Source: Candidatus Liptonbacteria bacterium
GTDB taxonomy: Bacteria > Patescibacteriota > Minisyncoccia > UBA6257 > 2-01-FULL-56-20
NCBI GenBank assembly: GCA_023244935.1
Contig: JAHFLJ010000009.1
Span: 1 to 35,096 of the forward strand
Reading direction: 5' to 3'
Length of the DNA: 35,096 nucleotides
Shown here: positions 8,561 to 16,005 of the stretch, piece by piece
How positions within the stretch are numbered: the stretch's first letter is position 1
How the letters are laid out: each line of letters starts with the position of its first letter
Position numbers and translations under genes: made by a program
Notes under the pieces: generated by a model
Databases searched by the model: none
What the model was told of the DNA's origin: nothing
What the model saw: only the letters and a program-made list of their open reading frames with translations

Positions 8561-10102
8561 TTAGTTAACCAGAGAATAATAGAAGGAAGCATACTCACGA
8601 AAATAAGAGTTTGCAACCGGAAGAAATAATTTCTCGGTAGGTGAAAAATCGTCTGTTAAAACTTCGGCTCCGGAAAGATCGAAATTATTCTTTGCTATAA
8701 GTGAGGCTAGCCACTCGCCATCCTCTTCTTCGCGCAACTGTCGAGCCAGTCCCTGAGCATCTATGCTTCTATCGCTGTTCACGCCGACGATAATTATATT
8801 TTGCGGCCACTTTTCAATTGCCCCGAGGGATATAACTAAATAATTCGGAAAAATTGCCGAAAAAGTTTTCAGCACCGACTTGAAAAGATTTGAATTTCGT
8901 CCATCGACAGCAGACACCATGTTCAAAGCGTAGATTCCGCCATCCGTCAATCGCGACTTTGCCAACTTGTTAAATTCCTCGGTTAGTAGATGGTTGGGAA
9001 CGGAGGCTAAAGAGCTGAAGGCATCTCCAAAAATAAAGTCATATTTTCTGTCGCTACGAAGCAGATCGGTTCTTGCATCTCCGATAACAAAATCGATATT
9101 TTTGTCCCCTGCCGAAAAATATTCTTTTGCAACCGCATTAACTGCCGGGTCTATTTCGACGGATCGGATATTCAGATTCGGCCTAAAAGAAAGCATATTT
9201 TTATTTATTGTTTGCGCTCCGCCACCTATCGAATATATGTCTTTAATGTTCGGATTAATAGCAAAAAAAATCGGGAAAGCCTCGGGATAACTTCGCATCT
9301 TAATCCCGCTCTCATTTTCCATGCTATGCGAGCCGGCATCCAAGAATAATATTTTAACGTCACCATAAGGAAATATTTTCTTTTTAATTACTTCAATAGA
9401 ATAATAATTACTTTCTTTTTTGTATACCGAAGCAGGAGATTTTATCGACATATCCACCGGTAAAAAAGACAGAAGGAGGAGCACGGCAAATAGTAACTCC
9501 CTTTTTTTGGAGAAAATAAATGAAATAAAAATAAATATTCCCGCAGTCAGCAAAATTATTTTCTGACTACCAAGTATCCCCACTAGGAAAAATCCGGTAA
9601 GCACCGTTCCGGCTATACTTCCGAGGGCCCAAAACGAAGAGAGCAGGCCGGACTGGAAGCCAACCCCGTTAATCTCGGTAGTTTTCAGTTTTAAGAGACA
9701 GGGCGATATGGCCCCGATTAGTATGGACGGAATAAAGAACAATACTAATGCGGAAGCCATCGAGATAAACGGCATGGGAATATTTAGCACGGCCAGCTTC
9801 GGCAATATTCTGACAAAAATGTTTATTAAAAAAATAAATAGAGCCGAGCCCAGAGAAAAACGAAAAATTACCTTTGGCGAAGGACTTTTATCTATGAGAA
9901 AGCCTCCCCAAATGTAGCCGATTGCTGAGCCCAAAAGAACAGTTCCGATTATCGACGACCAGGTGTATAGCGAGCTTCCGATATATGGCGCAACTATTCT
10001 GGTTGCGACGAGTTCGAGGGTCATCAAGCCGAAACCGGCGAGGAAAGAAGAAAATAAATATTTATAGTCACCTCGGAAATTATTTAATAGAGATTTAATC
10101 AT
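8561..10102 (-). CDS. Membrane-bound spermidine-synthase-like protein
   Basis: A 513-aa protein from the chosen ATG (MIKSLLNNFRG). Residues 1-220 hold about seven hydrophobic helices, starting YLFSSFLAGFGLMTLELVAT with the ELVATRIVAPYIGSS signature of fused transporter-like/spermidine-synthase proteins. The C-terminal half is a Rossmann methyltransferase-like fold: IYSIGGGAQTINK (nucleotide-binding loop), RSVEIDPAVNAVAKEYF (acidic ribose-binding residue) and DFVIGDARTDL, then FIFGDAFSS, matching the polyamine synthase core. The substrate is uncertain: no polyamine pathway gene is nearby and many such proteins have no known activity. The chosen start overlaps the helicase gene by 8 bp; earlier ATGs at 10126 and 10165 would overlap more. 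Confidence 0.8.
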   Translation of the reverse strand: MIKSLLNNFRGDYKYLFSSFLAGFGLMTLELVATRIVAPYIGSSLYTWSSIIGTVLLGSAIGYIWGGFLIDKSPSPKVIFRFSLGSALFIFLINIFVRILPKLAVLNIPMPFISMASALVLFFIPSILIGAISPCLLKLKTTEINGVGFQSGLLSSFWALGSIAGTVLTGFFLVGILGSQKIILLTAGIFIFISFIFSKKRELLFAVLLLLSFLPVDMSIKSPASVYKKESNYYSIEVIKKKIFPYGDVKILFLDAGSHSMENESGIKMRSYPEAFPIFFAINPNIKDIYSIGGGAQTINKNMLSFRPNLNIRSVEIDPAVNAVAKEYFSAGDKNIDFVIGDARTDLLRSDRKYDFIFGDAFSSLASVPNHLLTEEFNKLAKSRLTDGGIYALNMVSAVDGRNSNLFKSVLKTFSAIFPNYLVISLGAIEKWPQNIIIVGVNSDRSIDAQGLARQLREEEDGEWLASLIAKNNFDLSGAEVLTDDFSPTEKLFLPVANSYFREYASFYYSLVN

Positions 10103-11879
10103 ATTCAATATATCTTTCCTCATCATCGAAAGACAAGAACCCACGATTATTGTTCGGCGTTTCATATTCCGTAACCTCCGCCGGAAGTGCTCCGAGGAAT
10201 CTTGAAGGTATCCCGTAAAAGGAAATAAATAATCTTTTCTTGGCCCTGGTCATTGCCACATAAAGAAGTCTTCTTTCTTCCTCTATCTCTTCTTCATTGT
10301 AGTATGTTCTGCCGTGAGGGATAAGCCCTTCTTTTACACCGGCAATAAAAACGTTATCGAACTCCAATCCCTTGGCTAAGTGAATGGTTGAAAGAATTAT
10401 TTGGGAAGGATTATTTTTTTTATTGCCAAAATTATCGGTTGTTTGCAGAAGGGAAACTTGTTCCAGGAACGAAGAAAGATCCGCGAACTCTTCGGCAAAC
10501 CTGACGAGCTCGGCGATGTTCTCTTTTCGGTCTTCTAGGTTCCCTTCGGACTTATCCAGAATTTCCAAATAGCCGGTAACCCTCATAAAGTCAGAGATAA
10601 GCTCCTTCGGCGCTTGTGGGGTGTTTTCTTGGGCAATAAACTCTTCGTAGGTTTTAACGCGTTTTTTCAATATATTTTTTTGCAGTCTATCCTTGCTGAT
10701 TTCATCCTTGCTATTTACCCGGAGTCGCAGACCGGCCAGAATATCCTTAATTTCCTTACGCTCGTAAAAACGCAAACCTCCGAATATTTTATACTCTAAT
10801 CCGGCGCGAATTAATTCTTGTTCTATCGCACGGGATTGCGCATTTGTTCTATATAATATTGCCGAAGACTCGCCCGCCTTAACCGGAGGCGCAATCTTTT
10901 TTGCAATCCAGCAAGCTTCTTCTTGTTCTCCCTTCAATTCAGCCAAAGTCACTTTGTCTCCGGCAGGATTTTTTGTGTAAAGTTTTTTCTCGAATCTGCC
11001 GGTTAAGTAATTATTTCCGGCAAGAACTGCCGAGGCCGCGGCAATAATATTCGCGCTACTCCGATAATTTTCTTCCAGCGGGATAATGGTTGCGTCTGCC
11101 CAATCCTTTTCGAAATTCAAAAAAATTTTAATATTCGATCCTCTCCAGGTATAAATTGTTTGCGCCGCATCGCCGACCGCGCTAACCGCCCCTTTCTTCC
11201 CCGCCAAAAATCTAATCAGCTCATATTGCATATCATTCACGTCTTGATACTCGTCGACAAGCACATGTCGGAATCTTTCTTGGTATTTTTTTAATACTTC
11301 CGGATTATTTTTCATCGCGCTAACCGGTTTTTCCAATAGATCATCAAAATCAAAAGCATTGTGAGCCCTTAACCGATTTTCGTATTCTTCGAGAGCGGTA
11401 TAGGCCAAATCCTCATCTAGCCCCTGTGGGGGCTCGACCCGGTCAAAAGTATTTTTACCCGAAGATATAAAATTAGAGACAAGGGATGGTTTTATGTCTT
11501 TATCCCCGATCTCCTTTATTATTTTCTTAATCAGAGCAAAGGAGTCGGCCGAATCAAAAATAAAAAAATCCTTACTTCGTCCATATAGTCCTGCCTCTTC
11601 TCTCAACACCCTAGCGCCGAACGAATGAAACGTTCCAATGAACGGCTTAGGATTAAGCCCGGGATTTTTTGCGAGAATTCGGTGCTCCATTTCTTTCGAA
11701 GCTTTATTGGTAAAGGTTATAGCCACAATTTTTTCCGGAGGAATCCCACTATTAATAAGGAAGCTGAGACGGCTGGTTAGCGTCTTAGTTTTTCCCGTTC
11801 CGGCACCCGCCACTATTAATAACGGTTTTTGTTCCGCTTCTACGGCCCGCTTTTGTTGAATATTGAGGTTTTGGTCCAT
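10095..11879 (-). CDS. UvrD/PcrA/Rep-type DNA helicase (SF1A)
   Basis: A 594-aa ATP-dependent 3'-5' DNA helicase used in repair and removal of proteins from DNA. From the chosen start (MDQNLNIQQKRAVEA) it shows the Q motif, Walker A GAGTGKT at residues 25-31, VAITFTNKASKEM (motif Ia), GTFHSFGARVLREE, Walker B VLVDEYQDVND, GDAAQTIYTWRGS (motif III), LEENYRSS, HLAKGLEFDNVF (motif V) and YVAMTRAKKRLFIS (motif VI). It is shorter than UvrD/PcrA (about 720 aa), mostly in the 2B region and the C-terminal tail. An ATG 39 bp upstream would add MFWYSLNTLRLLH, which does not look like family sequence. It is the first gene of an operon with the spermidine-synthase-like gene and rsmA. Confidence 0.93.
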   Translation of the reverse strand: MDQNLNIQQKRAVEAEQKPLLIVAGAGTGKTKTLTSRLSFLINSGIPPEKIVAITFTNKASKEMEHRILAKNPGLNPKPFIGTFHSFGARVLREEAGLYGRSKDFFIFDSADSFALIKKIIKEIGDKDIKPSLVSNFISSGKNTFDRVEPPQGLDEDLAYTALEEYENRLRAHNAFDFDDLLEKPVSAMKNNPEVLKKYQERFRHVLVDEYQDVNDMQYELIRFLAGKKGAVSAVGDAAQTIYTWRGSNIKIFLNFEKDWADATIIPLEENYRSSANIIAAASAVLAGNNYLTGRFEKKLYTKNPAGDKVTLAELKGEQEEACWIAKKIAPPVKAGESSAILYRTNAQSRAIEQELIRAGLEYKIFGGLRFYERKEIKDILAGLRLRVNSKDEISKDRLQKNILKKRVKTYEEFIAQENTPQAPKELISDFMRVTGYLEILDKSEGNLEDRKENIAELVRFAEEFADLSSFLEQVSLLQTTDNFGNKKNNPSQIILSTIHLAKGLEFDNVFIAGVKEGLIPHGRTYYNEEEIEEERRLLYVAMTRAKKRLFISFYGIPSRFLGALPAEVTEYETPNNNRGFLSFDDEERYIEYD

Positions 11880-11895
11880 ATGTAGTAGTCTCAAA

Positions 11896-11910
11896 GTATT
11901 CAAAGAATAC
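11896..11910. promoter_or_regulatory. Palindrome in the divergent uvrD-like/LysM promoter region
   Basis: GTATTC and GAATAC flank AAA inside the 45-bp gap between two divergent start codons (11879 and 11925). A symmetric 15-bp element at this place could be an operator controlling both genes. It may also just be part of overlapping AT-rich promoters. Confidence 0.4.
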
Positions 11911-11924
11911 CAGAACAATTAAAA

Positions 11925-12539
11925 ATGAACAAAAAGCCATTATCCGTGGCTCTTTTTTTCCTGCTTATCGCGGGCATGTTCCCTCTGCTTTTGCCGACCA
12001 GCAAGGGTTTTGCCGGTTTTTTTGGCGATTTCAAAGGAAAAAACAGCAATACCGGCGTCGGCCGGAGCGAATTGGCTCTATTATATAGAGTGCCAAACCC
12101 GGCGGGGAGTATTTTAAAAGAGAGTTTCGATAGTCAAATCTCAGATAGCGATGGGTATTTGTTGAGTGATTCGACTAAAGGGCCAAAACTTAGTCCATCG
12201 GCTAGCGGATATTTCGAATATACCGTGGCAAAAGGAGATAATCTGGCGAGAATAGCCGAAAATTTCGGAATTTCGATTGGAACAATCTCGTCGGCTAACC
12301 CCAAAATTAGAGGCGTATCCGTAAAAATCGGAGAAAAACTTAAAATTCTGCCCAGAGACGGCTTTGTTTATGCAGTAAAAGACGGCGAAACGGCCGAATC
12401 CATTGCTTCGACTAACGGATTAAACATTTCTCAGCTAGCCAAACTGAATCAAGGAGTAAATATGGCCACACTCGGAGTTGGCTCTAGGTTAATTATCCCG
12501 GGCGGTCCACGTGTCGCGGACGAGGAACTAAATTTATAA
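11925..12539 (+). CDS. Exported protein with two LysM domains
   Basis: A 204-aa protein. A signal peptide or anchor (LSVALFFLLIAGMFPLLL, residues 6-23) leads into a low-complexity linker. Two LysM repeats follow: residues about 98-142 (FEYTVAKGDNLARIAENFGI to KLKILPRDG) and 148-193 (YAVKDGETAESIASTNGL to RLIIPGG). LysM binds N-acetylglucosamine-containing glycans, so the protein likely sits on peptidoglycan outside the membrane. No catalytic domain is present, which leaves a structural or adaptor role. It is divergent from the helicase gene and convergent with yifB, 22 bp away, with no clear terminator between them. Confidence 0.85.
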   Translation: MNKKPLSVALFFLLIAGMFPLLLPTSKGFAGFFGDFKGKNSNTGVGRSELALLYRVPNPAGSILKESFDSQISDSDGYLLSDSTKGPKLSPSASGYFEYTVAKGDNLARIAENFGISIGTISSANPKIRGVSVKIGEKLKILPRDGFVYAVKDGETAESIASTNGLNISQLAKLNQGVNMATLGVGSRLIIPGGPRVADEELNL

Positions 12540-12561
12540 AACATCATCCCCAGGAAAGCGT

Positions 12562-14082
12562 TTAAACTTCTTCCTTGAAGCGGAAGGTCCAGGCTTCCGC
12601 CAGATGTTCCGCGGAAATTTGTTTACAATCGGCCAAATCGGCAATGGTGCGCGCAGTCTTAATTAATCGAAAATATCCGCGCGGGGAAATTTTACTTTTA
12701 TCGAGAGAAGCCAAAAATTTATTGGCATCTTCCCCTACCTCCGCGAGGGTTTCGGTCTGCCTAGAAGTCATTTCGGAGTTGGTAGATATTCCCAGGTTTT
12801 TAAAACGATTTTTTTGGATATGCCGAGCGGCTTCCACCGAAGCACGTATTTTATCACTCTCTCTTTCGGCATTCTGATTCTCGGCGCGCAAATCCGAAAC
12901 TTTTGTTCGGGAAACTTTAACCTGCAAATCAATTCTGTCCAGCAACGGTCCGGATATTTTTCGCTGATATTTAATAACTTCATATGCGCCACACCTGCAT
13001 TCCTTTTCCGGATCTCCATAGTATCCGCAAGGGCATGGATTCATCGCCGCAACTAAAGAAAATTTTGCCGGGAAAGAAAGCGATCCCTTGGCGCGAGAAA
13101 CATTTATTACCCCGTCTTCCATCGGAGACCTCAAGGCCTCCAAAACACTTCTCGGAAATTCCGGAAGTTCATCCAAAAATAAAATTCCTTTATGAGCCAG
13201 GCTGGCTTCTCCGGGTCGTGGGTTCGGTCCGCCCCCAACCACGGAAACCAGAGACGAGGTCTGGTGAGGAGAGCGAAACGGGCGCGTGGCTATAAGTCCG
13301 CCAGGGTGGAGCCCGACCGCCGAATAAATTTTCGTAATTTCAATCGAGTCCTCCCGAGTGAGCGAAGGAAGAATTCCGGCAATGGCTTTGGCAATCATGC
13401 TTTTCCCGGATCCTGGAGGACCAACCATCAGCAGGTTGTGCGCTCCGGCGGCAGAAATTATTGCGGCGCGTTTTGCTTGGAACTGACCTTTGATTTCTGA
13501 AAAATCCGAAATATTTTTATCCTCCCCTGTCTCCGGCGAAAATTCATGCGCCGGTATCTCGATTTTGTTTTCAATAAATTCCAGGGCTTCTTTTAGGGTT
13601 CCAATCGGAATTATTTTTATTCCGTAAACAGCGCTTGCTTCATTTGCATTCTCTTTCGGTAAAAGCAAAAATTCAAACTTTTTGTTACTCGCCATTTCGG
13701 CAATATTCAAAGCTCCGTCAATTGGACGGAGTCGCCCATCCAGCGCGAGTTCCCCCGCAAAAATAAATTTAGAAAAATCGTTTTCCAAAATTTGTTTTGT
13801 CGCTAAAAGATATCCGATGGCGATTGCCAAGTCGTAGTGGGTGCCATTCTTTTTAATTTGAGCCGGCGCTAAGTTCACAGTGATCCGTCGGTTCTCTCGG
13901 TTTGGAGGTTTTACTCCCAAATTTTTTAGTGCAGAGTTTACTCTCTCCTTCGCCTCGTTCACCGCTTTGTCGGCGAGTCCGACAATATTAAAAGAATGGA
14001 GGCCGACATTTAAGTCGACCTCCACCTCAATCGGTTTAGCTTGAATGCCTTCCAGTTCCGCAGAATAAATTTTCGCGGGCAT
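12562..14082 (-). CDS. YifB/ComM family Mg-chelatase-like AAA+ ATPase
   Basis: A 506-aa protein. The N-terminal ComM domain (residues 1-180) has the typical FNIVGLADKAVNEAKERV and NGTHYDLAIAIGYLL segments. The AAA+ core has Walker A GPPGSGKS at 221-228, a PFRSPHQTSSLVSVVGGG insert and Walker B GILFLDELPEF. A Cys-rich segment (NPCPCGYYGDPEKECRC) is followed by the C-terminal lid. ComM in transformable bacteria is a hexameric helicase that promotes branch migration during natural transformation, so it may serve DNA uptake here; CPR cells are thought to import DNA or nucleotides. It follows the dksA-like gene by 12 bp and is probably cotranscribed. Confidence 0.93.
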   Translation of the reverse strand: MPAKIYSAELEGIQAKPIEVEVDLNVGLHSFNIVGLADKAVNEAKERVNSALKNLGVKPPNRENRRITVNLAPAQIKKNGTHYDLAIAIGYLLATKQILENDFSKFIFAGELALDGRLRPIDGALNIAEMASNKKFEFLLLPKENANEASAVYGIKIIPIGTLKEALEFIENKIEIPAHEFSPETGEDKNISDFSEIKGQFQAKRAAIISAAGAHNLLMVGPPGSGKSMIAKAIAGILPSLTREDSIEITKIYSAVGLHPGGLIATRPFRSPHQTSSLVSVVGGGPNPRPGEASLAHKGILFLDELPEFPRSVLEALRSPMEDGVINVSRAKGSLSFPAKFSLVAAMNPCPCGYYGDPEKECRCGAYEVIKYQRKISGPLLDRIDLQVKVSRTKVSDLRAENQNAERESDKIRASVEAARHIQKNRFKNLGISTNSEMTSRQTETLAEVGEDANKFLASLDKSKISPRGYFRLIKTARTIADLADCKQISAEHLAEAWTFRFKEEV

Positions 14083-14094
14083 TTAAGATTTATT

Positions 14095-14430
14095 TTATAT
14101 TTCCAACTTACAGTTTTCGCAGAGCGCCGACTCCGGCACTAAATCCAAAACTCTAGTTTCAATATCCGCTCCGCACTTTTCACATTTTCCGTAAGTTCCC
14201 TTTTGGATTCTTGCGAGAGCCAAATCAACTTCGCTTAAAGTCTCTTTGAGAGATGCCTGTACGGCGAGCTGATCGTTCATGTCCTCAGCTTCATCCGATT
14301 CTTCGGATAAATCACTTTCGACATCCCCGCCGAAATCCTGCGGTTCGGCTTTTTCAATCTCCACCAAAATTCTTCTTTTTTCCTGCTCAAGCTGTGTTTT
14401 ATATTTTTCTATCTCTTCTTTTGAAAGCAT
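14095..14430 (-). CDS. DksA/TraR family zinc-finger protein
   Basis: A 111-aa protein. An N-terminal coiled coil (LSKEEIEKYKTQLEQEKRR) has an acidic mid-region (DESDEAEDMNDQLAV) and is followed by a C4 zinc finger: CEKC, then CENC 17 residues later, with the family's CGADI and RVLDLVPES-type linker. DksA proteins bind the secondary channel of RNA polymerase and modulate initiation, classically with ppGpp. Whether this one responds to ppGpp is unknown. It is first in an apparent operon with yifB. A TATAAT box 6 nt before the ATG suggests a leaderless mRNA. Confidence 0.88.
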   Translation of the reverse strand: MLSKEEIEKYKTQLEQEKRRILVEIEKAEPQDFGGDVESDLSEESDEAEDMNDQLAVQASLKETLSEVDLALARIQKGTYGKCEKCGADIETRVLDLVPESALCENCKLEI

Positions 14431-14436
14431 AACCTA

Positions 14437-14442
14437 ATTATA
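14437..14442 (-). promoter_or_regulatory. TATAAT -10 box, 6 nt before the dksA-like start
   Basis: TATAAT on the minus strand ends 6 nt before the ATG at 14430, which predicts a leaderless transcript. The preceding bases are GGA, and no consensus -35 is evident. Confidence 0.5.
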
Positions 14443-14760
14443 TTATCCAAACATTCATCACGCAACCGGCGAGCATGGCGCGCAACTTCTAACCTGCAAC
14501 GTTCAAAGAAAAATCCGTTGCACCGCTATTTTCCCGAGAGCTTAATTCATCCGGCTAGTTTTAGATTCGCAAACCTTAAAAGATTCTGCGGTCTACCAGG
14601 AGGCTGGGCATGCCAGGAGGTGATGTAACTTCGACATTGCCGTATTTTATGCTACAAGTTACACGCTATCTGCTACAGGTTTTTAATTCGGCAAAGTAAT
14701 TCGGCAATATATCGGCAACAGGAATCCACCAAAAAGAACTAAAATAACATCAATTTTGAG
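14443..14760. other. Spacer without a recognisable gene
   Basis: I see no open frame of coding character here on either strand. It contains a local TGCTACA/TGCTACAGG repetition around 14650-14680 and a repeated GGCAA (ATTCGGCAA twice near 14686-14708, and TCGGCAAC). These look like unclassified repeat remnants. It leads into the palindrome-rich stretch next to the LAGLIDADG-like gene. Confidence 0.5.
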
Positions 14761-14890
14761 CTGATAAACACTTTTGTTTATCAAGATATATATTTCAAAA
14801 ACCCATTCGTCAAGTAAATGCTAGGGTTTTTATGAAATACAAAAAAAGTGTTTAGCGCTAAACACTTTTTCCTGATAAACACTTTTGTTT
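14761..14890. repeat. Paired 19-bp direct repeats around a perfect palindrome
   Basis: CTGATAAACACTTTTGTTT occurs at 14761-14779 and again at 14872-14890. The first copy also folds on itself (GATAAAC and GTTTATC at 14763-14782). The AAACAC half-motif is shared with the palindrome at 14843-14870 and with the inverted repeats that bound the neighbouring LAGLIDADG-like gene, so all these sites look like one family. Confidence 0.75.
14843..14870. repeat. Perfect 28-bp palindrome
   Basis: Arms AAAAAGTGTTTAGC and its exact reverse complement meet without a loop. On the minus strand it lies 40 bp after the LAGLIDADG-like stop codon and ends in a T-run, so it could be that gene's terminator. Its strict two-fold symmetry and core GTGTTTAGCGCTAAACAC also suit a binding site for a homodimer. 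Confidence 0.85.
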
Positions 14891-14901
14891 GTTTATTTTT
14901 T

Positions 14902-15364
14902 TGTGTAAATCGCTAAACACTAATTATTGCTTTTACTATCCCTGGGATTTGCCTATGCCCGGAAGGAACCATATCCAGCTTTTTCATATTCTTAATCCAA
15001 TCTTTAAATTTCTGAAGCTTGTCGCCGGTTAAATATTTTGCCGAAAAAGGTATTATGGAATCCTTCAACTCACCTATGTCGCGAGTTATTAGCATACAAA
15101 AACCAGAACGGAAGTATCCATCCTTGCCGATGGATCCGCTGTAAGTGTAGATTTTTGATTTGATTCCAAGCTCACGCTTTACTAGCTTCAAAAAATACAC
15201 TTCCGACTGCTTGGACTTAATGCAGAAGTATGGAACTTTATATTTATACTTGCCTTGAGTTGAAAACGAAAATATTCCCTTTTGGTTAAATAGTTCTATA
15301 ATTATATTAAGATATTTCGGATTAATTTCAGGCGACATAAATTTAGTGTTTATCGATTTACACA
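14902..15364. mobile_element. Unit bounded by 20-bp inverted repeats around a LAGLIDADG-like gene
   Basis: The left end TGTGTAAATCGCTAAACACT (14902-14921) matches the reverse complement of 15345-15364 at 19 of 20 positions. The repeats bracket the 141-aa gene, the left one overlapping its last codons. No target-site duplication is visible in the flanks. The unit could be a small mobile cassette, or the repeats may simply be paired protein-binding sites. Confidence 0.45.
14913..15338 (-). CDS. LAGLIDADG-like small protein, catalytic acids apparently lost
   Basis: A 141-aa protein from MSPEINPKYLNIIIE. The pattern of one LAGLIDADG domain is visible: a helix followed by KGIFSF, then KVPYFCIKSKQSEVYFLKLV, a GIKSKIYTYSG strand, YFRSGFCMLIT, and a C-terminal helix ending FKDWIK. 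Aligning ELFNQKGIFSF with the usual GLIDADGSFS places Asn and Lys where the two catalytic Asp/Glu residues should be. It may therefore bind DNA without cutting, as a homodimer. The frame extends upstream to 15512, but that part overlaps yraN and does not fit the domain. The family assignment is by eye. Its flanks carry several related palindromes. Confidence 0.6.
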   Translation of the reverse strand: MSPEINPKYLNIIIELFNQKGIFSFSTQGKYKYKVPYFCIKSKQSEVYFLKLVKRELGIKSKIYTYSGSIGKDGYFRSGFCMLITRDIGELKDSIIPFSAKYLTGDKLQKFKDWIKNMKKLDMVPSGHRQIPGIVKAIISV

Positions 15365-15370
15365 CATTAT

Positions 15371-15781
15371 ATGTTACACGAAAAAACAAACAAGCGAGCA
15401 GTGGCCGGGAGGGTTGGTGAAGATATTGCCGGAGAGCACCTCGAGGGGCTGGGGTATAAAATTCTGGACCGCAATATTCGGCAAAAGTTTGGAGAGATAG
15501 ATATTCTGGCAAGGGACAAAAAGAACATCTTGTGCTTTGTGGAAGTCAAAACAATTTTGACTAGTTTCTCAAAATTTTCCGGCTTGGAGCCGGAAGATAA
15601 CCTGACCGCTTCTAAGCTTCGCAAAATGAAAAAGATGGCTGAGTGGTATGCAAACAGCCACGAGAAAGAGGTGGGAAAAGGTGGCTATCGCATAGACCTG
15701 GTTTGTGTAAAATTAGAAGGAGAGGGGGATCCTGATTATTCAAAAAACACGGAGATTAAACTTTACACAAATTTGATTTAG
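15371..15781 (+). CDS. YraN family (UPF0102) endonuclease-like protein
   Basis: A 136-aa protein. It matches YraN closely: GRVGEDIAGEHLEGLGYKIL with Glu17, then RNIRQKFGEIDILARDK with Asp44, and FVEVKT with Glu58 and Lys60. These form the PD-(D/E)XK nuclease-like core. The biological role of YraN is not settled; it is usually near rRNA-processing or DNA-repair genes. The ATG follows CACACATTAT, so it may be transcribed without a leader, directly next to the right-hand inverted repeat of the LAGLIDADG-like unit. The likely terminator is downstream of the nusA promoter, so the two genes are probably transcribed separately. Confidence 0.9.
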   Translation: MLHEKTNKRAVAGRVGEDIAGEHLEGLGYKILDRNIRQKFGEIDILARDKKNILCFVEVKTILTSFSKFSGLEPEDNLTASKLRKMKKMAEWYANSHEKEVGKGGYRIDLVCVKLEGEGDPDYSKNTEIKLYTNLI

Positions 15782-15787
15782 TAGTGG

Positions 15788-15816
15788 TTGACAAACCCTC
15801 GCAAAAATATATTATA
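15788..15816 (+). promoter_or_regulatory. Consensus promoter for nusA
   Basis: TTGACA at 15788-15793 is followed after 16-17 nt by an AT-rich -10 region (TATTAT/ATTATA at 15810-15816). It is the strongest promoter sequence in the window and lies 7 bp after the yraN stop. It produces a leader of about 180 nt before nusA. Confidence 0.75.
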
Positions 15817-15830
15817 TAGAAGTTGTAAGA

Positions 15831-15856
15831 CCACTCCCGCCCGAGTGGATTTTTTA
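15831..15856 (+). terminator. Stem-loop with T-run in the nusA leader
   Basis: CCACTC (15831-15836) pairs with GAGTGG (15843-15848), with loop CCGCCC and then ATTTTTT. It lies only about 10 nt after the predicted transcription start. It looks like an intrinsic terminator or attenuator in the nusA leader; since NusA strengthens termination, an autoregulatory role is possible. A 10-bp palindrome GGGGCGCCCC follows at 15865-15874. Confidence 0.55.
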
Positions 15857-16005
15857 CAAAATAGGGGGCGCCCCAAATAATTACGCAAAATTAAAAACTA
15901 AATAAGGTCGCAACAAAAGAATAAATAACTTATTACTTATCACTAATAGCAAAAAATAGAAACTAAAATGTTTTAGCAATTGGTCATCAGTCATTAGTAA
16001 AAACC

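Noticed and set aside
14913-15512. Longer 199-aa version of the LAGLIDADG-like gene
   Set aside because: The extra 58 residues overlap yraN on the other strand and add no domain character; the inverted repeat also lies inside it.
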